Under the pieces are notes generated by a model that did no database searches, was not told where the DNA came from, and saw nothing but the letters and a program-made list of their open reading frames with translations. This document shows positions 31,230-39,884 of a DNA stretch of 64,000 nucleotides, one piece after another; positions within the stretch are counted from its first letter, which is position 1, and each line of letters begins with the position of its first letter. This DNA is from Hydrangea macrophylla (lineage: Eukaryota > Streptophyta > Magnoliopsida > Cornales > Hydrangeaceae): contig CM066995.1 of assembly GCA_033977485.1 (NCBI GenBank), positions 45,939,736 to 46,003,735 of the forward strand, given 5' to 3'. A program made the translations under genes and the position numbers.

Positions 31230-33536
31230 ATGAATAGGGAAGAGTTGGAAAACAAGGTTACTGAATTGGGAGCGACTATAAGCCAACAATCAGACAGTCT
31301 AGCCCAAGTCCTAAAATTCATGGAAGAACTGAAGCAGCAACAGCCGCGACCTCCGCCCGAGTTTCCGCCACTAGGGCTTGAACCTCCTCTACATGAGAAT
31401 AATGGGGAGGAAAACTGGTTTCAAGGGGTCCCACCGCTTACGTATGAGAAGAAGCTCCAAGAAAAATTGGACAAGGTCGATAAACTGGAAAGCGTACTCA
31501 GGAAAAGCAAGGGTATCGACGATTACATGTTAGATCTGGAAGGCCTCTTCGAGCCTGTCAAGCTGAAACTGCCAGAGAATTTCAAAATGCCTGCCATCGA
31601 TCGCTTTGATGGAACGGGAAACCCGAAAAGCCACGTGAAGCTATGTATGAGTATCTTCCAGTCCATGGGTTGCACCCACGAGCACATTGCGATGCTATTC
31701 CCGCAAACTCTGGCAAAATCTGCACTATCGTGGTTCCTAACCTTGGAAGCCTCCAAAACCCGGGCCTGGGAGGACATTGTTCGAGTCTTTGTCGATCATT
31801 ACTCTTACAATCAAGAGCTGGACGTCACCGTCAGGGATTTGGAAACAACCCGGCAAAGCAACAATGAATCCTTCGCTGCATTTCTGAGTAGATGGAGGAA
31901 CAAGGTAGCCCAAATGACCCACCGGCCAATCGAGAAAGAACAGGTAAGGATGCTCATCCGGAATCTGCAGCCGCTCTATCATGAGAAATTATTCTACCAG
32001 TCCATCTCCACCTTTGAGGAGTTGTTTGAAGTCGGAACCCGAATCGAAGATGCTATCAGGGAGGGGAAGATCAAAAAGGAAGACCCTCCGAGTCAGCCAA
32101 GAAGGCCCAACTACTCCCGGAATCCCCCGGATGTCAATGCCCTTAGCGGCCAACCCATGGCATATCCTCCAAGGCCATACCAACCCTCCAACCAGGCAAA
32201 TTCCTCCAACCGCCCTTTCCAGAAAAAGCCCCTTCGCAGTTTTGCCAAGCTAGAAATATCTCTCTCCTCAGCCCTAGATCGCCTCCTCAAAAAAGGCCAT
32301 CTCCAATTACTCCAGCCTCGAAATACCCCGCTCCCGCTTAACTGCGATATGTCCAAGCGATGTACTTACCACCAAGCCCCCGGCCATAACACTGATGATT
32401 GCATGCGCCTCCGCCACGACATCCAAGACCTCATCGACCAGAATATCATCGAGCCGCCACCAAAGCAGCCTCATATCACCCAAAATCCCCTACCAAACCA
32501 CCAAAATGTCAACCTCATTGAGTCCAGTCCCGTACCCTTCAACCCTGCTACTTATATCACCCCTCTAGGACAACCCTTGCTTTGCATTGACATCCCGGAT
32601 TCTGAGGGGATTCATCTGATCGGAGGGGAGAATGACGAGTGGCAGCAGCAGCTTGACGACGAGCAAGACTTATTCTTCCTGGAAGAGCATGACCTAGGGG
32701 CGGTAGACCTCAAATGGTATGACCCTAACGACGAGAGTGATGCTTCCATCTGGAACGAGCCAGAAAAGCCATTTGTGGGAACGGATTGTGATTGGTTTAA
32801 AAAGGATGGGACTGTAGAAGGGCCTACTCCTGCTGAGATTGATCACCTAACCAGGTCAGGCCGCCATTATCAGCCTCCACAGCCTGCCACCGAAGCCATC
32901 GAAAAAGGTCCAGTTAAAGACAAGGGGAAGGGCAAGATGGATGAGGTCATCGAAGAAGACAATGAGCTGATCAAGCAGCTAAAGAAAACCCAAGCGCATC
33001 TCTCGATGTGGGATATTATGGTGACATCCTATAAGCACAGGCAAGCCGTGTTAAATGCCTTGGCTGGGATTGAAGTCCCCATCGACGCCGCGCCGGAGGA
33101 CATGGTAGCTTTCTTGGGTGCACTTACCCCTGACCCCATCATTACATTCTCCGATGAGGACCTGCCGCCAGAGGGATCCGCGCATAACAAGGCGTTATAC
33201 ATTACTGTGGGATGTAAGGAGCAACAGGTGCCGTTTTGTCTAGTCGATACAGGTTCTGCTTTGAATGTTTGTGCCTTAAGAACTGCCACTGCTTTGGGGG
33301 TCAGTATCCTCGACATTACGCCATCTGTGCAATCCGTGAGAGCCTATGACAACACTAGAAGAAATGTGATGGGAACTGTTTCTCTCCAAATCCGGGTAGG
33401 ATCTTTGGTGAGCACCGAGATTTTTCAAGTCATGGACATACCTGCCTCGTTCAATCTGCTAATTGGGAGACCCTGGCTTCACGCCAACAAAGCTGTATCA
33501 TCCACTGTGCATCAAATGATCAAGTACGTTCATTAG
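31230..33536 (+). CDS. gag-pro: Element D gag-protease, ends at in-frame TAG
   Basis: Capsid and protease precursor. It opens with a coiled-coil-like stretch, then a proline-rich segment, and the retrotransposon Gag domain (about residues 125-260; FDGTGNPKSHVKL, then SWFLTLEASKTRAWEDI). A zinc-knuckle variant of form C-x2-H-x4-H-x4-C starts at residue 378, as in other Tat Gags. An acidic linker leads to the aspartic protease, active site VDTGSALNV with Asp673, and flap-distal FNLLIGRPWLH. The frame stops at TAG 33534-33536 but stays open afterwards in the same frame. The stop is probably a point mutation. Confidence 0.93.
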   Translation: MNREELENKVTELGATISQQSDSLAQVLKFMEELKQQQPRPPPEFPPLGLEPPLHENNGEENWFQGVPPLTYEKKLQEKLDKVDKLESVLRKSKGIDDYMLDLEGLFEPVKLKLPENFKMPAIDRFDGTGNPKSHVKLCMSIFQSMGCTHEHIAMLFPQTLAKSALSWFLTLEASKTRAWEDIVRVFVDHYSYNQELDVTVRDLETTRQSNNESFAAFLSRWRNKVAQMTHRPIEKEQVRMLIRNLQPLYHEKLFYQSISTFEELFEVGTRIEDAIREGKIKKEDPPSQPRRPNYSRNPPDVNALSGQPMAYPPRPYQPSNQANSSNRPFQKKPLRSFAKLEISLSSALDRLLKKGHLQLLQPRNTPLPLNCDMSKRCTYHQAPGHNTDDCMRLRHDIQDLIDQNIIEPPPKQPHITQNPLPNHQNVNLIESSPVPFNPATYITPLGQPLLCIDIPDSEGIHLIGGENDEWQQQLDDEQDLFFLEEHDLGAVDLKWYDPNDESDASIWNEPEKPFVGTDCDWFKKDGTVEGPTPAEIDHLTRSGRHYQPPQPATEAIEKGPVKDKGKGKMDEVIEEDNELIKQLKKTQAHLSMWDIMVTSYKHRQAVLNALAGIEVPIDAAPEDMVAFLGALTPDPIITFSDEDLPPEGSAHNKALYITVGCKEQQVPFCLVDTGSALNVCALRTATALGVSILDITPSVQSVRAYDNTRRNVMGTVSLQIRVGSLVSTEIFQVMDIPASFNLLIGRPWLHANKAVSSTVHQMIKYVH

Positions 33537-34793
33537 AGGGAGGTAAAGGTCATCCTCGGTAATAGTTGGGGTAGTGAGACTTTCCCGAATTACGCTCCCA
33601 TTTTTGAAGTCCAAATACCTGAGCTGGAAGAAGGAGAAATCGGAGGATTCTTCATGGAAGAAGTTCATGTGATCGAAGACGAAGACCGATTCCCTGAGGT
33701 CCACTCCGCAGTCGTCAACATTGTCCGTAAGATGAACTACTTCCCCGGAATGGGGTTGGGTCAACGCCAGCAAGGAATTCGGGAATTCCCGCAGATCAAA
33801 GGGCAACAAAGCACTTTCGGGTTGGGGTACAAGCCCACTGACGAGGACGTCGAGCTACAAAGGCCATGGAAGAAGAGGGTGAAGGGTCTCCCGCCATACC
33901 GCAAGACTTTAAATGGACAATTCGTCAAGGAAGGGGATGATTTCCCTTACTTCGGGTTCCCTGAACCATGGGTCCATCAAACCACTGGGAGAAGGCACCC
34001 CGGGCTTGAAATCTTCGCTGACTGCGAGAGGCCCCCATATCAAGACCCGTTCTATCCCGAAGAAGTTGAAAAGACCCCAGAGGAAGACTGGTTAAAATAC
34101 CTTGACACTGAGGCGATCAAGAAGATATGGGAGGAATCCGCTGAGGAGGAGGAAGAAAAGAGGGCCAAGAGCCAAGATGATCAGATCAAGCCAGCTGAGG
34201 AGGGTCTGAGCAACCAGGCTGTAGAGTCATCTGTCTGTGTCTCCCAATCCCCTATCCCCCCAAAGTCTGTACTACCAGTTATCGAGTCTGTACTGGAGTC
34301 GGCTGCTGTAAGCCCACCACTATCCAATGTAATCACTTCACCTGTCATGAATGAAATGAAAGACGATTCTGCTTACTCCTCTGTGTCTGACACTTGTGAA
34401 TGCACAGATCCCTCCGAGGATCTCCCAATCGAACTAAAGCAACTAATTGAAAAATCACCTGCTTATGAAATAATCGAAGATACTTTATCAGTTAACTTAG
34501 GTGAAATAGATAATCCACAGATTGTGCAAATTGGCTCAACCCTTAATAAAGAAGAAAAAGAAAAATTAACCCTCTTGCTAAAAGAGTTCAAAGATGTTTT
34601 TGCTTGGTCTTACGAAGACATGCCTGGGGTCGATCCCGACATCGTCCAACATCATATTCCTCTCCTCCCTAATTCTAAACCTGTCAAGCAGAAACTGAGG
34701 CGCATGAGACCGGAATGGGCACTCAAGGTTAAAGAAGAGGTGGAGAAGCAGTTCAAGGCAGGGTTCATCATTGTCACCGAATACCCGGAATAG
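33537..34793 (+). CDS. Element D linker with G-patch-like motif, ends at TAG
   Basis: A same-frame continuation between the two TAG codons. MNYFPGMGLGQRQQGI (from 33732) is a G-patch-like motif found after the protease in Tat elements. An acidic, probably disordered region follows, and then the RT N-terminal segment (FKDVFAWSYEDMPGVDPDIV). It ends at TAG 34791-34793 within the conserved run that enters the RT palm, so this stop breaks RT. Confidence 0.88.
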   Translation, partial: REVKVILGNSWGSETFPNYAPIFEVQIPELEEGEIGGFFMEEVHVIEDEDRFPEVHSAVVNIVRKMNYFPGMGLGQRQQGIREFPQIKGQQSTFGLGYKPTDEDVELQRPWKKRVKGLPPYRKTLNGQFVKEGDDFPYFGFPEPWVHQTTGRRHPGLEIFADCERPPYQDPFYPEEVEKTPEEDWLKYLDTEAIKKIWEESAEEEEEKRAKSQDDQIKPAEEGLSNQAVESSVCVSQSPIPPKSVLPVIESVLESAAVSPPLSNVITSPVMNEMKDDSAYSSVSDTCECTDPSEDLPIELKQLIEKSPAYEIIEDTLSVNLGEIDNPQIVQIGSTLNKEEKEKLTLLLKEFKDVFAWSYEDMPGVDPDIVQHHIPLLPNSKPVKQKLRRMRPEWALKVKEEVEKQFKAGFIIVTEYPE

Positions 34794-37742
34794 GTTGCCA
34801 ATATCGTGCCAGTCCCGAAGAAGGATGGAAAAGTTCGTGTGTGCGTCGACTTTCGTGATCTGAACAAGGCCAGTCCCAAGGATGACTTCCCGCTTCCCCA
34901 CATTGACGTTTTGGTAGATAACACCGCAGGACATGAGCTACTGTCTTTCATGGATGGCTTCTCAGGGTATAATCAGATTCTAATGGCGCCAGAAGATCGG
35001 GAAAAGACGACATTCACCACCCCTTGGGGAACCTACTGTTATAGAGTAATGCCCTTTGGGCTCAAGAACGCGGGGGCAACGTACCAAAGAGCTGCCACCA
35101 CTCTGCTGCATGATATGATTCATAAAGAGGTAGAAGTATATGTAGACGACATGATTGTAAAATCCAAGGATAGAGAAGGGCACCTGGTAGCGCTGGAAAA
35201 GTTCTTCGAAAGGTTGCGCAAATACAAGATGAGGCTGAATCCAAAGAAATGCACTTTCGGCGTAACCTCCGGTAAACTCCTGGGTTTTCTCATCACACAA
35301 AGGGGAATAGAGGTGGACCCCTCTAAGATCAAGGCAATCCTCGAAATGACGTCACCACGGAATGAAAAAGAAGTAAGGGGGTTCCTCGGAAGAATCCAGT
35401 TCATCAGCCGCTTCATTTCTAAGCTCACAGCTACATGCGATCCTCTGTTCCGATTGTTGAGAAAAGGGGAGAAGTTCCAATGGGATGACCAATGCCAAGC
35501 CGCTTTCGACAAAATAAAAGCCTACCTTCAAAATCCACCTGTCCTTTCACCACCCACTCCTCATAAGCCCTTATTCCTTTACCTGTCTGTCTCCGAAAAT
35601 GCCATGGGATGCATGCTAGCCCAAGAAGGGGAAGAAAGCCACTCCGAAAAAGCCATATACTACCTCAGCAAAAGGATGACTGGGTATGAGCTCAACTACT
35701 CTACCCTTGAAAAAACGTGTTGGGCCTTGGTTTGGTGTACTCGCCGACTGAGGCACTACATGCTGGCCTTTCCGGTTGTGCTCATATCCCGCATGGATCC
35801 TCTAAAATACCTTCTCGAAAAACCCGCCCTGACCGGTCGTATATCCCGTTGGTTACTTCTATTATCCGAATTCGATATCAAGTATGTTACGAGCAAGTCA
35901 GTAAAAGGGAGAACCGTAGCTGAGCATCTCGCAGAACATGCCATTGACTCCGAAGAAAGTGGGGACTTTCCGTTTCCAGACGAGAGCATCATGGAAATCA
36001 AGGAAGAACAGTGGAAGTTGTACTTTGATGGAGCAGCCAACATGAAGGGATACGGAGTAGGGATGATTCTCGTATCACCAAGCGGGGATCACACTCCGTT
36101 GGCAGTCAAGCTCAATTATAACTCCACCAACAACACCGCTGAGTATGAAGCATGCATTCTGGGAATGGAAGCAGCCTTAGAGCTGAAAGTTCAGAAGTTA
36201 GATGTCTTCGGGGATTCAAACCTCATCATATCGCAAGCTAGAGGAGAATGGAAAGTAAAAGAAGGAAGGTTGAAGCCCTATCACGATCATCTCGACCAAC
36301 TCAAGAGGCGTTTTCAGAACGTCACATTCCTCTACTTGCCTAGGGAAGAGAACCAACTGGCAGATTCCTTGGCCACTCTAGCTTCGATGATCAAAATTCC
36401 TGTGGGAGTCAGGATGATGCCTTTGGTAATTGGGCAGAGGTACGAGCCTTCGTTCAACATAATCGCCACAGTCGAAGAAGAAGAGAATGAAGCGCCATGG
36501 TATCAGGATGTCTGGGATTTCATAGAAAAGGGGACGTTCCCCCAAGAATCCACCGAGAGAGACAAAAGGGCAATTCGAAGATTCGCAGCGCAATTCATCA
36601 TTTGCAGCGGGAAACTGCTGAAGAAAGGATACAACGGTCACAATCTGACTTGCTTGTTTGGGAAGAGCTCCAGAAGAATGATGGAAGAAATACACGAAGG
36701 GGTATGCGGCCCACACATGAACGGCCACATGCTGGCCAAGAAGATCGTGAGACAAGGATACTACTGGACAACATTGGAAAAAGATTGTTGCGAATACGTG
36801 AGAAAGTGTCACAAGTGCCAGATTCATGCAAACATGATGCACATGCCGCCATCTCTTCTATACAGCATGACCTCGCCTTGGCCATTCTCCACCTGGGGAA
36901 TCGATATTATTGGTGAAATCGTTCCGAAGGCCTCAAATGGAAATCGGTATATTCTGGTGGCCATAGACTACTTCACAAAATGGGTAGAAGCTGCATCTTA
37001 CACCAAGTTGGGGGCCAAGGAAGTGGCCAAATTCATCAAGAGAAATCTCATTTGCCGTTATGGAGTTCCTCATGAGATTATTTCGGATAACGGAAGTCAT
37101 TTCAAGGCAGAAGTCAGGGATCTGTTCGAGGAATACAAAATCACCTATCACAAGTCGTCGCCATACCGACCACAGACCAATGGGGCAGTCGAAGCTGCAA
37201 ATAAGAATGTCAAAGCCATATTGCAAAAATCAACTGATACCTACAAAGACTGGCATGAAAAGCTACCATTTGCACTTTGGGGATACAGAACATCGATAAG
37301 AACGTCCACAGGAGCGACTCCTTACTCACTAGTGTATGGGATGGAAGCGGTACTTCCGGTGGAGATAGAATTACCATCCCTACGCGTGATGGCAGAGTGT
37401 GAAATTTCGGAATCAGATTGGTTGAGAGAAAGGTATGAAGAATTGGCCCTCATAGATGAAAAGCGTCTGGCGGCGGTCGACCATGTCCGAATCTATCAGA
37501 AGAGAATAGCCCGTGCTTTCAACAAAAAGGTTCGTCCAAGGAAGATTGTCAAGGGCGACCTTGTCCTTAAGGAGTTGCGAGCTCCGATCTTTGATCCCCG
37601 TGGGAAGTTTAAACCTAAATGGGTCAGCCCTTATATCGTTAAGACTGTTCTTTCCGGAGGAGCAACTTATCTCATGGACCTCGATGGTGTCGAATTCAAA
37701 GAACCGATCAACATGGATCGCCTCAAAAAGTACTATGCTTGA
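34794..37742 (+). CDS. pol: Element D RT-RNase H-aRNase H-integrase
   Basis: It makes and integrates element cDNA. Residue numbers count from the Met at 34806. RT has Asp50 and YVDD at 112-115. The first RNase H (about 250-380) lacks catalytic acids (LYLSVSENAMG), so it is a degenerate tether. A second, archaeal-type RNase H follows with Asp408, Glu446, Asp470 and Asp520; this dual arrangement defines the Tat lineage. Integrase has His630, His637, Cys668, Cys671 and Asp700, Asp761, Glu796. No chromodomain. The frame is uninterrupted from 34794. Confidence 0.95.
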   Translation, partial: VANIVPVPKKDGKVRVCVDFRDLNKASPKDDFPLPHIDVLVDNTAGHELLSFMDGFSGYNQILMAPEDREKTTFTTPWGTYCYRVMPFGLKNAGATYQRAATTLLHDMIHKEVEVYVDDMIVKSKDREGHLVALEKFFERLRKYKMRLNPKKCTFGVTSGKLLGFLITQRGIEVDPSKIKAILEMTSPRNEKEVRGFLGRIQFISRFISKLTATCDPLFRLLRKGEKFQWDDQCQAAFDKIKAYLQNPPVLSPPTPHKPLFLYLSVSENAMGCMLAQEGEESHSEKAIYYLSKRMTGYELNYSTLEKTCWALVWCTRRLRHYMLAFPVVLISRMDPLKYLLEKPALTGRISRWLLLLSEFDIKYVTSKSVKGRTVAEHLAEHAIDSEESGDFPFPDESIMEIKEEQWKLYFDGAANMKGYGVGMILVSPSGDHTPLAVKLNYNSTNNTAEYEACILGMEAALELKVQKLDVFGDSNLIISQARGEWKVKEGRLKPYHDHLDQLKRRFQNVTFLYLPREENQLADSLATLASMIKIPVGVRMMPLVIGQRYEPSFNIIATVEEEENEAPWYQDVWDFIEKGTFPQESTERDKRAIRRFAAQFIICSGKLLKKGYNGHNLTCLFGKSSRRMMEEIHEGVCGPHMNGHMLAKKIVRQGYYWTTLEKDCCEYVRKCHKCQIHANMMHMPPSLLYSMTSPWPFSTWGIDIIGEIVPKASNGNRYILVAIDYFTKWVEAASYTKLGAKEVAKFIKRNLICRYGVPHEIISDNGSHFKAEVRDLFEEYKITYHKSSPYRPQTNGAVEAANKNVKAILQKSTDTYKDWHEKLPFALWGYRTSIRTSTGATPYSLVYGMEAVLPVEIELPSLRVMAECEISESDWLRERYEELALIDEKRLAAVDHVRIYQKRIARAFNKKVRPRKIVKGDLVLKELRAPIFDPRGKFKPKWVSPYIVKTVLSGGATYLMDLDGVEFKEPINMDRLKKYYA

Positions 37743-37776
37743 CTATCCAACAGCCGTTCCTTTCAAGCCTTGCCTT

Positions 37777-37818
37777 GAACTACGCTCGACCTGATTCCCA
37801 CTCGGGGATACGTAGGCA
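37777..37818 (+). repeat. GAACTACG...ACGTAGGCA hairpin motif, copy 1
   Basis: GAACTACG, then a spacer containing CTGATTCCC, then CGTAGGCA. CTACG and CGTAG can pair. Further copies at 37879-37920 and 43739-43779 mark both ends of the extra region after pol. Confidence 0.8.
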
Positions 37819-37878
37819 ACCACATCGGTTCGGTCGCCCCACCAACAAAAATAACCTTTCCTTTCAAAACCTTGGCCC

Positions 37879-37920
37879 GAACTACGTTAGACCTGATCCC
37901 CGCTCGGGGGTACGTAGGCA
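37879..37920 (+). repeat. GAACTACG...ACGTAGGCA hairpin motif, copy 2
   Basis: Same motif with stem CTACGT/ACGTAG and spacer CTGATCCCC. Confidence 0.8.
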
Positions 37921-37942
37921 GACTTTCAAAAAGAAAAAGAAG

Positions 37943-38070
37943 GATGGCTCGCTAGGTTGAAAATCCGAAAGGACGCCTAGGCAAAAATTAGAGCTAAATC
38001 CAAAGTGAGCAATAACAAAAGAGAGAAAATAGCTCGCTAGGTCACCTCCTTGGTGCCTAGGCAAAAATTA
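37943..38070 (+). repeat. GCTCGCTAGGT...GCCTAGGCAAAAATTA repeat, two copies
   Basis: Two copies (about 37945-37995 and 38031-38075). CCTAGGC is palindromic and CTAGGT can pair with GCCTAG, so each copy may fold. Confidence 0.7.
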
Positions 38071-38130
38071 TGAGCACGTGAAAAAAAAAATAAAGTCGCG
38101 GTCCTTACCATAACCCAAAAACCACCCTCC

Positions 38131-38280
38131 ACACTAGGGGCAAACTTCGGCCACTCGCCTCGTTTGCCTGAACCTCTTCTAAACTAGGGGCAAACGTCGG
38201 TCATCTACCTCGTTTGCCTCACAACCATATATATCCCAAACTAGGGGCAAACTTCGGCTACCCGCCTCGTTTGCCTCTAA
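38131..38280 (+). repeat. CTAGGGGCAAAC...GTTTGCC repeats, three copies
   Basis: Three units of about 50-56 bp. GGCAAAC pairs with GTTTGCC (7-bp stem). GGGGCAAAC equals the core of the element's own polypurine tract (43909-43922), so these are potential internal priming sites. Confidence 0.8.
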
Positions 38281-38552
38281 CAACCCCAGCATGCTCAAGC
38301 AAGTACCAAAAGCAACAACTAATTGAAATCTCAAGTTACAACATGTTTTCAGAAAGCTAAAATGCATAAAATGAGATTCCCAAAATAACCAAGGTTCACC
38401 GATAAACAAACTTTGAATATTACATAAGCAGGAATAATCAAAGAAATAAAAGTCTTTCAAAAAGCAACCACATGTTCAAAGACACTTGGAGGAATGAGCA
38501 AAATCAGTCAGGACTAGTTTTGTCTTAGTGTCTTTTATTTCTTCAAAGGTCT
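38281..38552. other. Element D, no feature seen
   Basis: A/T-rich DNA downstream of the antisense DUF7745-like gene; it may be its 3' untranslated region. No repeats or coding signal were found. Confidence 0.35.
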
Positions 38553-39614
38553 TTAGAAGTAGGCCTTTACTCGGTCAGTCCAACCATCAATAAAAGCAGC
38601 AATAGTGGTAGCTCTGATCCTGGAAGCAAAGACCCTCTCAGTAAACCCCCGGGGAACCTCCTGAACCTGTCCATACTGTCGGGCCAAACGGCGAGGATGA
38701 TAGAAAGAAGTCTCTCTCAGACCCATCAACCACACTCTCTGGTGACCCCTGAGGCTCGTGGTGATAGCATAGAGGCCCCAACGCCTCACGATCCAGCAAA
38801 TGTCAGCCTCAGATAAGGTGCTCATCATGCCCACCCAATCGGCAAAGGTATAGTGAGAATGAAGCACGGCCCGACGAAAGTAAACTGGTGGTATACGGCC
38901 CGTCCACAGCTGAAGGCGCTCGTAAAGCCAAGCCTATAACACCAAAGGCGCCCCAGAAAGAAGAGGAGTCCCTTGGTTGAAGGCATTATCCAAACCGTTC
39001 AGAGTTTCAGCTAGAACCATGGCCATGGGATTCCTGCTAAGTTTCAGCCCGAGGCACACATGCACCAAGTCAACGGAAGTGCTCGAGAACAGGAAGTGCG
39101 AGGTCATGCACAATATCAAAGCGGCCCCACGGGAAGCATCATACATGCTGGGATTCCCAGGACTGGCATACCGGGCAATAATAGAAGCAATGTTGAGAAC
39201 CTCACCTTGAATCAGCCGGCGGGAACTAGTGACAGAGCAACTCAGGTATTCAGCCAAGGCTCGCGTAGGGCTGAGGGTATCAGCAGAAGGGAGAATCAAG
39301 TCGGAGTCAGAATCATAGCCGAGAATAGCGCAGAACTCCTCAAGCATGGGGCATATTTCCAGGCCGTTGAAGTTGAAGACATGGTTCACTGGGTCCCAGT
39401 GAGCAATGGCAGCACGCAAGAACTCTGTATTCAGGGTCATCTGGCGAAGAGAAAACAGCTCGGTCAAGCCGTAGCTAAAGAGATTGATCCGCTCCACGCC
39501 ATCCGTAATGTTCAGCCAAGCTGTGAGATGAGCAGGATCATACAAAGCCATATTTTCTGTCACAGCTCTAGCAAAATTCAAAATTTCGGCAGCACCTCCC
39601 CGTTTCACGGACTA
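38553..39614 (-). pseudogene. Antisense DUF7745-like gene in element D
   Basis: A long minus-strand coding region with motifs that resemble the plant DUF7745 family (FNGLEICPMLEEFCAILGY, ADTLSPTRALAEYL, ALILCMTSHFLF, HYTFADWVGMM). Function unknown; relatives are common in plant repeats. One in-frame TAG at 38934-38936 splits it, after which the same frame continues to 38553. No ATG opens it: the frame begins just after a possible splice acceptor near 39615, and the first Met is about 18 codons in. A 5' exon may be missing. It follows the PMD gene by about 270 bp on the same strand. Confidence 0.7.
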
Positions 39615-39884
39615 TCCCACCTGTAAGGCAAAAGCACTCACTATCACAAAACTGCCCATCGCAGTAACATCCAGCAATCACAATGCACATATATCAACAA
39701 GCACACAACTGCGCCTCTAAACCGGAAGATATCCGGCCTAGGAGGCAAAACATCATAATACTCTGTCAAAAGGTCACAAATTGTGCTACACATCGTCCTA
39801 CACTGTCCTAATAATCATATCCTCAGTACAACCCAATCGAAAACAGGAAAAGAAAATAAAATAATAATTCCCGCTTGGGAAGCC

